From positions 1-24,996 of the forward strand of contig CAKQRI010000031.1 in the NCBI GenBank assembly GCA_934271365.1: DNA of 24,996 bases, in the 5' to 3' direction. Numbering within the stretch: the first letter of the stretch is position 1; each line of letters opens with the position of its first letter. The translations under genes were made by a program, and so were the position numbers. This stretch comes from an uncultured Spirochaetales bacterium (GTDB lineage: Bacteria; Spirochaetota; Spirochaetia; Sphaerochaetales; Sphaerochaetaceae). Positions 15,019 to 22,338 of the stretch are shown piece by piece. A model generated the notes under the pieces. The model searched no databases and was not told the DNA's origin. It saw nothing but the letters and a program-made list of their open reading frames with translations.

Positions 15019-15549
15019 ATGAGGGAGATAGAAATAAAAGCTCATGCATTGGATTATAGAAAAGTCCTGGAAAGCATTGTAGAAATAGCAGGAAATGGAT
15101 CCCCCGTTGATAAGAGGGATCACTATTTCCGCTTAGAAGGCAACATAAAGCCAGCATTGAGAATAAGAAAGTTCAACGACCATCTGGAGTTCACAGCAAA
15201 GAAGAATTCGAAAGGTTCTGAAAGTGAAGATAATCTTGAATATGAAGTCATGCTTGGTCTTGATCAATATGATAATGCTGTTTCTTTTTTCAGAGCACTT
15301 GGATATGTCGATTATTTCATAAAGCTGAAGAAGGGATATGAGTGGACATACAATGGCACTCATGTAGAGCTTCTTGAAGTCAATGATTTAGGGTGGTTTC
15401 TGGAAATGGAAATCTTACTTCCGTTTGATTCGTCAGAAGAGGAAATAGGAAAAGCACAGAAAAAACTTCGTGATCTACTGCAGCTCTTTTCACTTAAAGA
15501 TGAAGATATTGAGATGAGAAGCTATAGATCAATGATTCTAGGGAGATGA
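15019..15549 (+). CDS. CYTH-domain protein (class IV adenylate cyclase / triphosphatase family)
   Basis: CYTH proteins form a beta-tunnel that binds triphosphate compounds; members include CyaB adenylate cyclases, thiamine triphosphatases and inorganic triphosphatases. The hallmark ExExK is EIEIK at residues 3-7. Further basic and acidic tunnel strands are visible: PALRIRKF, LEFTAKK, LEYEVML, IKLKKGYEW, THVELLEVNDLGWFLEMEI, and the closing RSYRSMI. Length is 176 residues, usual for a one-domain member. Whether it cyclises ATP or hydrolyses a triphosphate cannot be told from the sequence. The stop codon overlaps the start of the next gene (ATGA), so translation is coupled. Confidence 0.88.
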   Translation: MREIEIKAHALDYRKVLESIVEIAGNGSPVDKRDHYFRLEGNIKPALRIRKFNDHLEFTAKKNSKGSESEDNLEYEVMLGLDQYDNAVSFFRALGYVDYFIKLKKGYEWTYNGTHVELLEVNDLGWFLEMEILLPFDSSEEEIGKAQKKLRDLLQLFSLKDEDIEMRSYRSMILGR

Positions 15550-15830
15550 ATATGGAATTCAGAGCAAGCCATATACTTGTAAGAGATCAAGCAACAGCAG
15601 AAAAGCTATATAATAGGATAAAAGCAGGTGAAACATTTGAATCGCTTGCACGGCAGTATTCAACATGCCCATCAAAAAGCAAGGGCGGAGATTTAGGCTG
15701 GTTTGGAGAAGGGCAGATGGTAAAAGAGTTCGAGAATGCTGTAAGACGCATGGGTACAGGCTCTATTTCAAGGCCAGTTAGGACCCAGTTCGGATATCAT
15801 ATAATAAAGAAGACAGGAGCTAGGGGATGA
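15546..15830 (+). CDS. Stand-alone parvulin-type peptidyl-prolyl isomerase
   Basis: This is a single PpiC/parvulin domain of 94 residues with no signal peptide, so it is probably cytoplasmic like E. coli PpiC (about the same size). The fold signature runs through RASHILVRDQATAEKLYNRI, ARQYSTCPSKSKGGDLGWFG, MVKEFENAV and RPVRTQFGYHIIK. These give the usual His pair (RASHILV and FGYHII), the Cys of STCPS and the Phe of the active site. A second ATG two codons later is an equally possible start. It overlaps both neighbours by 4 bases and belongs to the four-gene run. Confidence 0.93.
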   Translation: MNMEFRASHILVRDQATAEKLYNRIKAGETFESLARQYSTCPSKSKGGDLGWFGEGQMVKEFENAVRRMGTGSISRPVRTQFGYHIIKKTGARG

Positions 15831-16267
15831 TTACAATTTATACTGATGGTGGCTGCAGCGGAAATCCTGGACCTGGGGGATGGGCTTATGCTGCATACAA
15901 AGATGGTGTTGATCTTGCATCCAGCTCTGGCGGTAGTGCAAGCACCACAAACAACAAAATGGAGCTTACAGCTGTAATCAATGCACTGAAATTTGCCATT
16001 GATGCTAAATGCAGTGAAGTTGAGATTCGTACAGATAGCCAGTACGTGAAGAATGGCATTACATCATGGATTTTTGGATGGAAGAAGAAAGGCTGGAAAA
16101 CTGCTGGAGGCGATCCTGTGAAGAATAAGGAGTATTGGCTTGAGTTAGATGAGCTCAATACCAGGCTCAGTGTCACATGGACGTGGGTGAAAGGTCATGC
16201 TGGAATAGATGGAAATGAGCTCTGCGACTCTCTTGTAAGAGCAGAAACCGCAAAATATATTAAGTAA
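15827..16267 (+). CDS. rnhA: Ribonuclease HI
   Basis: RNase HI cuts the RNA strand of RNA-DNA hybrids. All four catalytic carboxylates are present: D7 in YTDGGCSGNPGPGG, E46 in NNKMELTA, D70 in RTDSQYVKNG and D134 in NELCDSLVR. The active-site His (H124) lies in KGHAGIDGN. The basic handle region WIFGWKKKGWKTAGG is also there. Length is 146 residues, as in E. coli-type enzymes. The ATG overlaps the ppiC stop (ATGA). Its 3' end overlaps the convergent TPR lipoprotein gene by 8 bases, with no terminator visible between them. Confidence 0.97.
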   Translation: MITIYTDGGCSGNPGPGGWAYAAYKDGVDLASSSGGSASTTNNKMELTAVINALKFAIDAKCSEVEIRTDSQYVKNGITSWIFGWKKKGWKTAGGDPVKNKEYWLELDELNTRLSVTWTWVKGHAGIDGNELCDSLVRAETAKYIK

Positions 16268-16889
16268 TATTGATTGATTTAAAACTATTGATAGCTGCTC
16301 TGAATGTCCTGTTATATGGAATAAGAGCAGGCTTTTTTTCTATCTCTTCAGCTTGCTTTGCTTCTTTTGGCTCAGCAACAGATTTGAAGAAATCCACATA
16401 ATAGGCAAGAATGTTAAGAGATGTCTTATTTGAAGGATCTAGATTAAGCGTATCATATGCAAGAGCAATTGCTTTATCTTTATATCTAAGAGTGAAATAA
16501 AGCTCCAGCAAACTCTCTCTTGCTGTCATATCGCCAGGATTAAATGAAAGAATATCCAGAAGAGTTTCTTCGTATGAGAAAAGCTTCATCTCTTTCTTTT
16601 CAATATATGCTTTCAGATAATTAAAACGGATATAGCTAGGATGATTATCAATTGCAGTGAGAACAATATCCATTGCCTCATCTAGTTTTCCATCTGCAAT
16701 CAGATAATAGGCATAATTATACGAAAGCTCTACACCGGATTTATCAGAATAGAACTTAGATAGGTATTCTACATTCTCCTGTATAGTCCTTTCTTCCTGG
16801 CCAATAAGAAGATGCTTCTCCATCCCAAGCGTTGAGCAAGAGAGAAGAAGCAAGATGAGAGCCAGATCAACCAAGAACAGTCTTCTCAA
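16260..16889 (-). CDS. Predicted lipoprotein with TPR-like repeats
   Basis: With the TTG at 16889 as start, the protein begins LRRLFLVDLALILLLLSC, a lipoprotein signal peptide with lipobox LLSC. The AAGGA before it is rather close, so this start is uncertain. An ATG at 16934 would extend it further into the upstream coding region and spoil the signal peptide. The mature part has tandem helical pairs of TPR type: ELSYNYAYYLIADGKLDEAM, then DNHPSYIRFNYLKAYI, and KDKAIALAYDTLNLDPSNKT. The last is a typical TPR ending. I infer an envelope-attached scaffold or assembly protein; its partner is unknown. It overlaps the end of the UPRTase gene and is probably transcribed with it. Confidence 0.75.
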   Translation of the reverse strand: MRRLFLVDLALILLLLSCSTLGMEKHLLIGQEERTIQENVEYLSKFYSDKSGVELSYNYAYYLIADGKLDEAMDIVLTAIDNHPSYIRFNYLKAYIEKKEMKLFSYEETLLDILSFNPGDMTARESLLELYFTLRYKDKAIALAYDTLNLDPSNKTSLNILAYYVDFFKSVAEPKEAKQAEEIEKKPALIPYNRTFRAAINSFKSINIT

Positions 16890-17901
16890 TTTCCTTGACC
16901 TGATCTCTATAGAGATTAACGATAGTAGTTCCATAATCAGCTATCAGCTGGATCATATTCCTTGGCTCTGGACCAACATCAACGCCATTGAGACGATCAC
17001 CTGCATCACCAAGGCCTGGAAGGATATATGCAGATTCATTCAGAACAGGATCCATCCATAATGTATAAACCTCAGCATTCTCGATAGCCCTTGTAATTCT
17101 AAGAGCACCTTTCAGAGCTGATATAACATTGATGAACTTGATTGATTTTGGCTTAATACCATTATCCTTCAGATATTTGACAATAGTTACAAGAGAGCCA
17201 CCAGTAGCATTCATAGGATCAGCAAATATAAGATCCTTTCCATCAAGTTCCTTGAGCTTGAAGAAGGATCTATCAAGATCAAGAATATAATCCATATTAG
17301 TCTCTTTCTTTGATTCATCACGCTTTATCTTAAAAAGAGCAAAAGGAGGAGTAATATCTCCTGATGAATATTCCTGGAGTTCCTTTGCAATAATCATAGA
17401 AGGGAGAAGGGCACCGCGAAGCATAACACAGAGAACGCTATTAGCAGCAGCTTCATCGATATCTGGAATTCTATGAACAGCATAGTTGCGGCATGGATTT
17501 GTAACAGGAGTGATCTGTACAAGACTGCGCTTCTTTCCTGTGTCAAATGTATGTGCAAACATCAGCTCATAGGCTCTCTGAATATAATAAAGGAATTCCT
17601 CATGGCCAGTATTCGGATCTCTGAGCTTTGCTATCAGCCGGCTTGCCTCGCCATGCATCTCATTAGGTGTATCAAAACAATAGACATGGATTCTTGAGTT
17701 CTCTTTGCAGATTGCCTCTAATCCATTACCAATCTCGCGTGCAGACTCAATGAGCTCATCCTCTGCATCTTCACCTTTCTCAATCTTCCTGCATGCATCA
17801 AGGGATTTTTCATAAAGCCTAGCAATATTATCTATGTTTTTCTTATCTTTATCTAAAAGATATCCATCTAAGTCATGGGCATGAAGCACAATCTTATTCA
17901 T
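16867..17901 (-). CDS. upp: Uracil phosphoribosyltransferase with N-terminal extension
   Basis: UPRTase salvages uracil with PRPP to make UMP. The C-terminal two-thirds (from about residue 120) is clearly this family: the PRPP loop ADPMNATGGS (about 227-236) and the uracil-binding YILPGLGDAGDRLNG (about 292-306). MLRGALLP near residue 160 corresponds to the usual LRAG-type segment. At 344 residues it is well over the usual 210. About 110 N-terminal residues and about 35 C-terminal residues are extra and unrecognised; the N-terminal part is mainly acidic helix. The ATG at 17901 is chosen for its AGGAG and because residues encoded upstream look non-coding. A divergent promoter region lies between it and adk. 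Confidence 0.88.
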   Translation of the reverse strand: MNKIVLHAHDLDGYLLDKDKKNIDNIARLYEKSLDACRKIEKGEDAEDELIESAREIGNGLEAICKENSRIHVYCFDTPNEMHGEASRLIAKLRDPNTGHEEFLYYIQRAYELMFAHTFDTGKKRSLVQITPVTNPCRNYAVHRIPDIDEAAANSVLCVMLRGALLPSMIIAKELQEYSSGDITPPFALFKIKRDESKKETNMDYILDLDRSFFKLKELDGKDLIFADPMNATGGSLVTIVKYLKDNGIKPKSIKFINVISALKGALRITRAIENAEVYTLWMDPVLNESAYILPGLGDAGDRLNGVDVGPEPRNMIQLIADYGTTIVNLYRDQVKEIEKTVLG

Positions 17902-17921
17902 CTTATGATCTCCTAGCGAAA

Positions 17922-17950
17922 AGGATACCCGAAAAGCAGTCACTTTACAA
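17922..17950 (-). promoter_or_regulatory. Putative upp promoter
   Basis: On the minus strand TTGTAA (17950-17945) and TATCCT (17927-17922) are 17 bases apart, each four of six to consensus. Transcription would start close to the AGGAG of upp. Confidence 0.35.
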
Positions 17951-17958
17951 TGTTGTCC

Positions 17959-17988
17959 TTTACCTATAAATGGCATTTTTGATATATT
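17959..17988 (+). promoter_or_regulatory. Putative adk promoter
   Basis: TTTACC (17959-17964) and TATATT (17983-17988) are 18 bases apart, in the gap between divergent upp and adk. GAGG at 17996-17999 follows before the adk ATG, so the leader would be very short. Confidence 0.4.
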
Positions 17989-18006
17989 AGCTAATGAGGT
18001 ATACAA

Positions 18007-18633
18007 ATGAATCTAGTTTTTCTTGGCCCTCCGGGAGCCGGCAAGGGCACAATAGCAGCATTGGCTAAGGAAGCGCTGAATGTTCCCCATATCTCAACAG
18101 GAGATCTTTTCAGAGCAAATATCAAAAATGAAACAGAGCTTGGAAAGCAGGTTAAGGCTATTCTTGCATCTGGCGGTCTTGTTCCTGATGAGATCACAAT
18201 CAAGATGGTTGAAAACAGACTGAAAGATGATGACGCCGAAAACGGATATATCCTTGATGGCTTTCCTCGTACAATCGGGCAGGCTGATGCCCTTTCAGAA
18301 ATGAGCGATGTTGATGCAGTGATCAACTTCACACTTGAGGGAGAAGAGATAATCAGAAGGCTTTCTGGGCGCCGCGTATGCAAGAGCACAGGAAAGACAT
18401 ATCACATTGTTTCAAATCCTCCTAAAGTTGAAGGCATTGATGATGAGACAGGAGAGCCTTTGATTCAGAGAGATGATGATAAGCCAGAGGCAATCAAGCA
18501 TCGCCTAGAAGTCTATGAGAAGTCTACAGCTCCTCTCATTGACTATTATAGAGAAAAGGGCAAGCTGATTGACCTTGATTGCTCAGGCACACCTGAAAGC
18601 ATCCTAAAGGATCTTCTTGCAAAGCTTGCTTAA
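18007..18633 (+). CDS. adk: Adenylate kinase
   Basis: Adk interconverts ATP plus AMP and two ADP. The P-loop GPPGAGKGT is at residues 7-15, the AMP site includes HISTGDLFR and GYILDGFPRT, and the long LID domain begins GRRVCKSTGKTYHIVSNPP and continues KVEGIDDETGEPLIQRDDD. The LID follows the non-zinc E. coli pattern: only one of the four Cys used by zinc-type enzymes is present. Length is 208 residues, usual for the long form. The gene stands alone between a divergent promoter region and a strong terminator, so it is monocistronic. Confidence 0.98.
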   Translation: MNLVFLGPPGAGKGTIAALAKEALNVPHISTGDLFRANIKNETELGKQVKAILASGGLVPDEITIKMVENRLKDDDAENGYILDGFPRTIGQADALSEMSDVDAVINFTLEGEEIIRRLSGRRVCKSTGKTYHIVSNPPKVEGIDDETGEPLIQRDDDKPEAIKHRLEVYEKSTAPLIDYYREKGKLIDLDCSGTPESILKDLLAKLA

Positions 18634-18657
18634 TAAGAAATATCACAAAAATGCTAT

Positions 18658-18685
18658 GACACCTTGAAATGAGGTGTCTTTTTTT
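18658..18685 (+). terminator. Intrinsic terminator after adk
   Basis: GACACCT (18658-18664) pairs perfectly with AGGTGTC (18672-18678), loop TGAAATG, followed by seven T. It separates adk from the division cluster. Confidence 0.93.
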
Positions 18686-18716
18686 ATGCTTCAATTACAT
18701 AAATAGAAAGAAAATC

Positions 18717-18782
18717 TTGCATAAGTGGGAAAAATGATATAAATTTGTGGGTGTAAATGGGATAAAATCCCATAAAGTGGGT
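18717..18782 (+). promoter_or_regulatory. mraZ promoter with MraZ-box array
   Basis: An extended -10, TGATATAAA (18735-18743), lies 15 bases after a weak -35 TTGCAT (18717-18722). Four hexamers of the type (G/A)TGGG(A/T) start at 18725, 18747, 18757 and 18777, spaced 22, 10 and 20 bases, nearly one face of the helix. The empty register at 18767 holds the inverted copy ATCCCA, making the palindrome ATGGGATAAAATCCCAT. MraZ is known in E. coli and other bacteria to bind TGGG-type direct repeats with a 10-bp period before its own gene, so autoregulation of the whole cluster is likely. The last repeat sits in the place of the ribosome-binding site. Confidence 0.7.
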
Positions 18783-18786
18783 AGAA

Positions 18787-19245
18787 ATGCAGCTTCTGAC
18801 AGGAATGTATTATTCAAAGATTGATGAGAAAGGTCGTCTATCTTTACCAGCAAGACTCAGAAACATGCTTTCTGCCGAGCAGGTAGTTGTTCTTCCAGGC
18901 TTAGATGGCAATCACATGATGCTGATGACCCCTGAGTTCTTTGACAATGAGTTCTGCAAGCCGATCCTCTCAACCCCCATGGCTATGCTGGACTCAAAGA
19001 AAAGAGCACTTATCAGAAGGCTCATCTCCCCAGCTCAGAGCATTGACATTGACAGCTCTGGAAGAATCAACATTCCCCTACAGTTAAGAGAGAAATATGG
19101 CCTTTCCAATAAAAGCGATGCGCTTTTTGTTGGAACAGGATATGCAATAGAAATCTGGAATCCAGATAAATATGAAGAGTTCATGAATGATGGCGATGAG
19201 TCTATATCAGAACTAGCTCAAAGCCTCTATGACGAGGAGAAGTGA
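18787..19245 (+). CDS. mraZ: Transcriptional regulator MraZ
   Basis: MraZ represses or tunes the division/cell-wall cluster it heads. The protein has two SpoVT/AbrB-like swapped-hairpin halves: GMYYSKIDEKGRLSLPARLR (6-25) and SIDIDSSGRINIPLQLREKY (about 79-98). These repeat the DxxGRxxxPxxxR signature twice. Length is 152 residues, usual. The start has no classical Shine-Dalgarno; the GTGGG of an MraZ-box repeat ends five bases before the ATG, so binding of MraZ could in principle affect translation too. The stop codon overlaps the rsmH ATG (TGATG). Confidence 0.96.
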   Translation: MQLLTGMYYSKIDEKGRLSLPARLRNMLSAEQVVVLPGLDGNHMMLMTPEFFDNEFCKPILSTPMAMLDSKKRALIRRLISPAQSIDIDSSGRINIPLQLREKYGLSNKSDALFVGTGYAIEIWNPDKYEEFMNDGDESISELAQSLYDEEK

Positions 19246-20138
19246 TGGAAATTCTGCATTATCCAGTAATGCATAGCGAAGTGCTGGAGAATCTGATAAT
19301 CGACAAAGATAAGCCATCTCTTTTCATCGACTGCACAACAGGAGAGGGCGGGCATACAGCGATGTTCTTGAAGAACTATCCGATGCTGCATGCCATAGGC
19401 CTGGATAGAGATCAGGATATACAGAAAAAGGCTATTGAGAGATTCCGTGAATATGGAGATAGATTCACACCGGTGAATACATGGTTTGATGATTATCTCA
19501 AAAATGCAGAATCAGGAATTGCAGATGCTATCCTATTTGATCTTGGCATATCAATCTTCCACTATGAGGAAAGTGAGAGAGGTTTCTCTTTCAGAAAGGA
19601 TGAAGATCTTGATATGAGGCTTGATAAAAGCCAGAGCTATAGTGCAAAAGACATTGTTAACAGCTATAAGGAAGAAGATCTTGCAGATGTCATCTATAAA
19701 TTCGGGGAAGAAAGATACTCCAGACGCATTGCAAGAGCAATTGCAGAGGAAAGATTGAAGAAGCCAATAGAAAAGAGCAATGAGTTAGCCGATATTATCT
19801 TCCATGCGGTTCCAAGAGAATACAGATATGGGAGGATCCATCCTGCAACAAGGACCTTTCAGGCTCTAAGAATAGAAGTTAATAAGGAGCTTGATAGAAT
19901 CACACCGGCACTAAAAGAGGCAATACGTGTGCTTAAAAAAGGTGGAAGGATTGCAGTTATAACATTCCACTCATTAGAAGACAGAAATGTTAAATGGTTT
20001 TTTAAGGATGAGGCTGCAAAAGAGAATCCAGAAATAAGAATTCTAACAAAGAAGCCAATTATTCCTACAGATAAAGAGACGGAAGAGAATGCACCTTCCA
20101 GATCAGCAAAACTAAGAGTTGTGGAGAAGATAAGATGA
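19245..20138 (+). CDS. rsmH: 16S rRNA m4C1402 methyltransferase RsmH (MraW)
   Basis: RsmH methylates N4 of C1402 in 16S rRNA using S-adenosylmethionine. Family motifs are HYPVMHSEVLENLI, the SAM loop FIDCTTGEGGHT (about 28-38), DAILFDLGIS, ERGFSFRKDEDLDMRLD, PATRTFQALRIEVNKEL and AVITFHSLEDR. Length is 297 residues from the ATG. The ATG at 19245 is preferred over the GTG one codon earlier because GAGGAG at 19234-19239 is better spaced for it. Overlaps on both sides (TGATG with mraZ, ATGA with ftsL) show a coupled operon. Confidence 0.97.
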   Translation: MEILHYPVMHSEVLENLIIDKDKPSLFIDCTTGEGGHTAMFLKNYPMLHAIGLDRDQDIQKKAIERFREYGDRFTPVNTWFDDYLKNAESGIADAILFDLGISIFHYEESERGFSFRKDEDLDMRLDKSQSYSAKDIVNSYKEEDLADVIYKFGEERYSRRIARAIAEERLKKPIEKSNELADIIFHAVPREYRYGRIHPATRTFQALRIEVNKELDRITPALKEAIRVLKKGGRIAVITFHSLEDRNVKWFFKDEAAKENPEIRILTKKPIIPTDKETEENAPSRSAKLRVVEKIR

Positions 20139-20389
20139 CAGAGATTGAATATGGCAAGAAACTGAGCTTTTCATCAAAATGCATTATCATTGCACTTATT
20201 GCAATGGCATTTATTGCTGCATTCATCCCTCTATGGCAGATGGGTGTGAACAATAGTCTTAAGCATGAGATTATGTATTCTACTTCAAATCTTGAGAAAT
20301 TAGATCAGGAAGAGAGAGCCTTACGAGCAGCTATTGCAATTGATAGAGAAGATAAAGGCGGCAACGCAATACTCAAAGCTAGCAACTGA
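20135..20389 (+). CDS. ftsL: FtsL-like small divisome membrane protein
   Basis: FtsL is a bitopic protein with a periplasmic coiled coil that, with FtsB and FtsQ, activates the FtsWI synthase. This 84-residue protein has a short cytoplasmic N-terminus, one membrane helix (CIIIALIAMAFIAAFIPLW, about 16-34), then a heptad-like segment with LEKLDQEERALRAAIA, the part that most resembles FtsL proteins. Assignment rests on that topology and on its place right after rsmH, as sequence conservation in the family is very low. ftsI would normally follow, but it is absent: after 50 bases with no gene, ftsW begins. The start overlaps the rsmH stop (ATGA). Confidence 0.75.
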   Translation: MTEIEYGKKLSFSSKCIIIALIAMAFIAAFIPLWQMGVNNSLKHEIMYSTSNLEKLDQEERALRAAIAIDREDKGGNAILKASN

Positions 20390-20439
20390 CCGTAAATACT
20401 ATATAGAAGCTTCAGGTTTTACGGAGTATACTGGGCATT

Positions 20440-21609
20440 ATGAGCAGCTTGAGTTTTTATGATGATTTTGATCAGATAGCTAAAAAAGGGGAAGATACGA
20501 CCGAAGGTCTATTCTCCCCCTTTACATTTCTCATCATAACTCTGATTCTGACACTTTTCGGGCTGATGATGCTGTATAGTGCAACATTTGATTATGCAGT
20601 AGAGAATAATAGGCCTCATTACTATTATCTGATGAGCCAGCTTGTTGGTCTTGTTGTAGGATTCTTAATTGGGCTTGCTCTTCGGCTATTTCCTTTATCA
20701 TATGTAAGGAAATCACATTATATTTTCTCGTTTCTTACAATTGCTGCTTTCATAATTTATTTTATAAAAGATAAAGGACAGTCAGGTTATATAACAGCAT
20801 TTGGTATGAAAATCCTGAGTGTTCCTACTTTAGCAGTATTCTCAGCTGTTCTCTCTTTTTCATCTACAATGCCATCAATTGAGAAATCTGATAGATTCGG
20901 AGTTCTGTATCTGATTTCAATCACTTACCATATCTCAATGGCTTTATTGTGTGCGGCAACAGGAGGACTGGGCTCCTATGCAGTTTATGTTCTCACAATA
21001 TTGGTTATGATGAAGCCATCTGGAATCAGCAGAGGCTACATAGTATTAGCCTCAATATTTTCTGCTGTTCTTTTTGCAATCATGCTCTTTTCTTCACCAT
21101 CGCTATTCAGCTATTTCGCCTCATCAATAATGCCTGTCAGCAACAGCTCTTTTTTTGACAGCAATCTGCTTTCTTCTCTTACTGCAATAAAGGAAGGAGG
21201 GGTATTCGGCGTTAAAATCGGGCATGGCATTTTCAAGATGATGAAGATAGATGGAACTGAATGCCGTTTTATCTTTACAACAATGGCAGAGGAGCTCGGT
21301 TTTTTCGGAATATGCTTCATTCTTCTTCTCATGTTCTTATATAATGTTGTAGCAATAAGGACAGAAAGAAGAGCACTGAAAGATGAGAATGCATTCATTG
21401 CATCCTCGTCAATCGGGCTTTCAGCAATGGTCCTACTGCCTTTTTTACTATCGATAATGAATGTACTTGCAGTTTTTCCTTTTTCGGGTACTTCAATCCC
21501 ATTTTTTGCTTACTGCCCTGGTAACGAAGCTCTATATATAGCTGGTTCCTACCTTCTTTACAAAGAGATATTCGTAATGGGAAGGAGGAAGAATGACAAG
21601 ATTAAGTAA
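20440..21609 (+). CDS. ftsW: FtsW-like SEDS protein lacking catalytic motifs (predicted pseudoenzyme)
   Basis: FtsW is the SEDS glycosyltransferase that polymerises septal peptidoglycan with a PBP partner. This 389-residue protein has about ten membrane helices, the SEDS N-terminal LTLFGLMMLYSATFDYA, and a segment SLTAIKEGGVFGVKIGHG (from residue 246) that aligns without gaps to E. coli FtsW. The catalytic Asp of the usual LPEAHTDFIFA (E. coli D297) is Arg276 in KIDGTECRFIF. The GASRWI...QPxEF motif is SGYITAFGMKILSVPT (residues 115-130), and the C-terminal SYGGSS is AYCPGN (357-362). The frame is intact and in the operon, so it is a retained protein and not a decayed gene. No ftsI neighbour exists. 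The ATG at 20440 lacks a well-spaced ribosome-binding site (GGAG is 13 bases away). Confidence 0.85.
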   Translation: MSSLSFYDDFDQIAKKGEDTTEGLFSPFTFLIITLILTLFGLMMLYSATFDYAVENNRPHYYYLMSQLVGLVVGFLIGLALRLFPLSYVRKSHYIFSFLTIAAFIIYFIKDKGQSGYITAFGMKILSVPTLAVFSAVLSFSSTMPSIEKSDRFGVLYLISITYHISMALLCAATGGLGSYAVYVLTILVMMKPSGISRGYIVLASIFSAVLFAIMLFSSPSLFSYFASSIMPVSNSSFFDSNLLSSLTAIKEGGVFGVKIGHGIFKMMKIDGTECRFIFTTMAEELGFFGICFILLLMFLYNVVAIRTERRALKDENAFIASSSIGLSAMVLLPFLLSIMNVLAVFPFSGTSIPFFAYCPGNEALYIAGSYLLYKEIFVMGRRKNDKIK

Positions 21610-22333
21610 GATTGCAGTTTCATTGATTTTAACCTCAATGATTATTACGGCATCGCTCCTATCTCTAAGATATCTTCCTCTGAGAATAATCAATGGTTAT
21701 GAGATAAGAGGGTGTGAGACTACATATGAAATATCAAAAATGCTTTCATCATTGATTGGAAGAGGCTTTTTCCAGCTTAGGATAGGTGCGCTGAAATCAA
21801 ATCTGGAAAGGCTTCCATATATAAATCATGTCTCATCAAGCTATAAGAAGGGTATGTTATATCTTGATATCGTCCCTGCTGAAAAGGGCCTGATACTGAA
21901 AAGCAGCAGCAATTCATATTTTCTGCATGATGATGTTCTATCTCTCATAAATTCAAAAGATAGTGAAGCCCTAGATAGAATGTACCTCAGGCTCAATCTA
22001 GGAGATGGCTATCTCAATTATATGATAAAATATGGATTTGATAGCTATTTTGAGAATACAATAAATATGCTGACTGATTTAAGTGATTATCATAACTTGA
22101 TAGACAAAGCTGAATATGACAATAATAAAAGCACAGGAAAAGGAGAACTGACACTTACTATGAATTCACTCAAGGCAAAACTCAGAGTATCTGATGCTAT
22201 TTCTTCTAATCGCCTTGAATCTGCTATTGCTGTGATCAAAGAAGAGCAATGGAAGGATGGTAAAAGCGTTTTTCTTGATTCACCTGTTAATTATGAGCTT
22301 CGTTCAGGACAGCTTGTAAGGCTGAAGGGGTAA
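21593..22333 (+). CDS. ftsQ: Cell division protein FtsQ/DivIB
   Basis: FtsQ is a bitopic divisome protein that joins early FtsA/FtsZ factors to FtsL and the synthase. This one has a short cytoplasmic start, one membrane helix (IAVSLILTSMIITASLLSLR, about 7-26), then a POTRA-like domain of about 70 residues (INGYEIRGCETTYEISKMLS, then LERLPYINHVSSSYKKGMLY). A beta domain follows, up to about residue 240. Length is 246 residues. The sequence is otherwise diverged, as usual in the family, and the call leans on topology plus position before ftsA. The ATG overlaps the 3' end of ftsW by 17 bases and has a good GGAGG, so translation is coupled. Confidence 0.85.
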   Translation: MTRLSKIAVSLILTSMIITASLLSLRYLPLRIINGYEIRGCETTYEISKMLSSLIGRGFFQLRIGALKSNLERLPYINHVSSSYKKGMLYLDIVPAEKGLILKSSSNSYFLHDDVLSLINSKDSEALDRMYLRLNLGDGYLNYMIKYGFDSYFENTINMLTDLSDYHNLIDKAEYDNNKSTGKGELTLTMNSLKAKLRVSDAISSNRLESAIAVIKEEQWKDGKSVFLDSPVNYELRSGQLVRLKG

Positions 22334-22338
22334 CTAAA

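Noticed and set aside
17902..18006. Longer start of the UPRTase gene reaching to the adk start
   Set aside because: The added 35 residues cover the divergent promoter region, and the ATG at 17901 has AGGAG at proper distance.
20304..20462. A 52-codon stop-free stretch in the +1 frame at the ftsL end and ftsL-ftsW gap, considered as a frameshifted ftsL extension or an ftsI remnant
   Set aside because: It has no good start, no slippery site and no recognisable FtsI or FtsL motif; the in-frame ftsL end already looks like the family's coiled coil.
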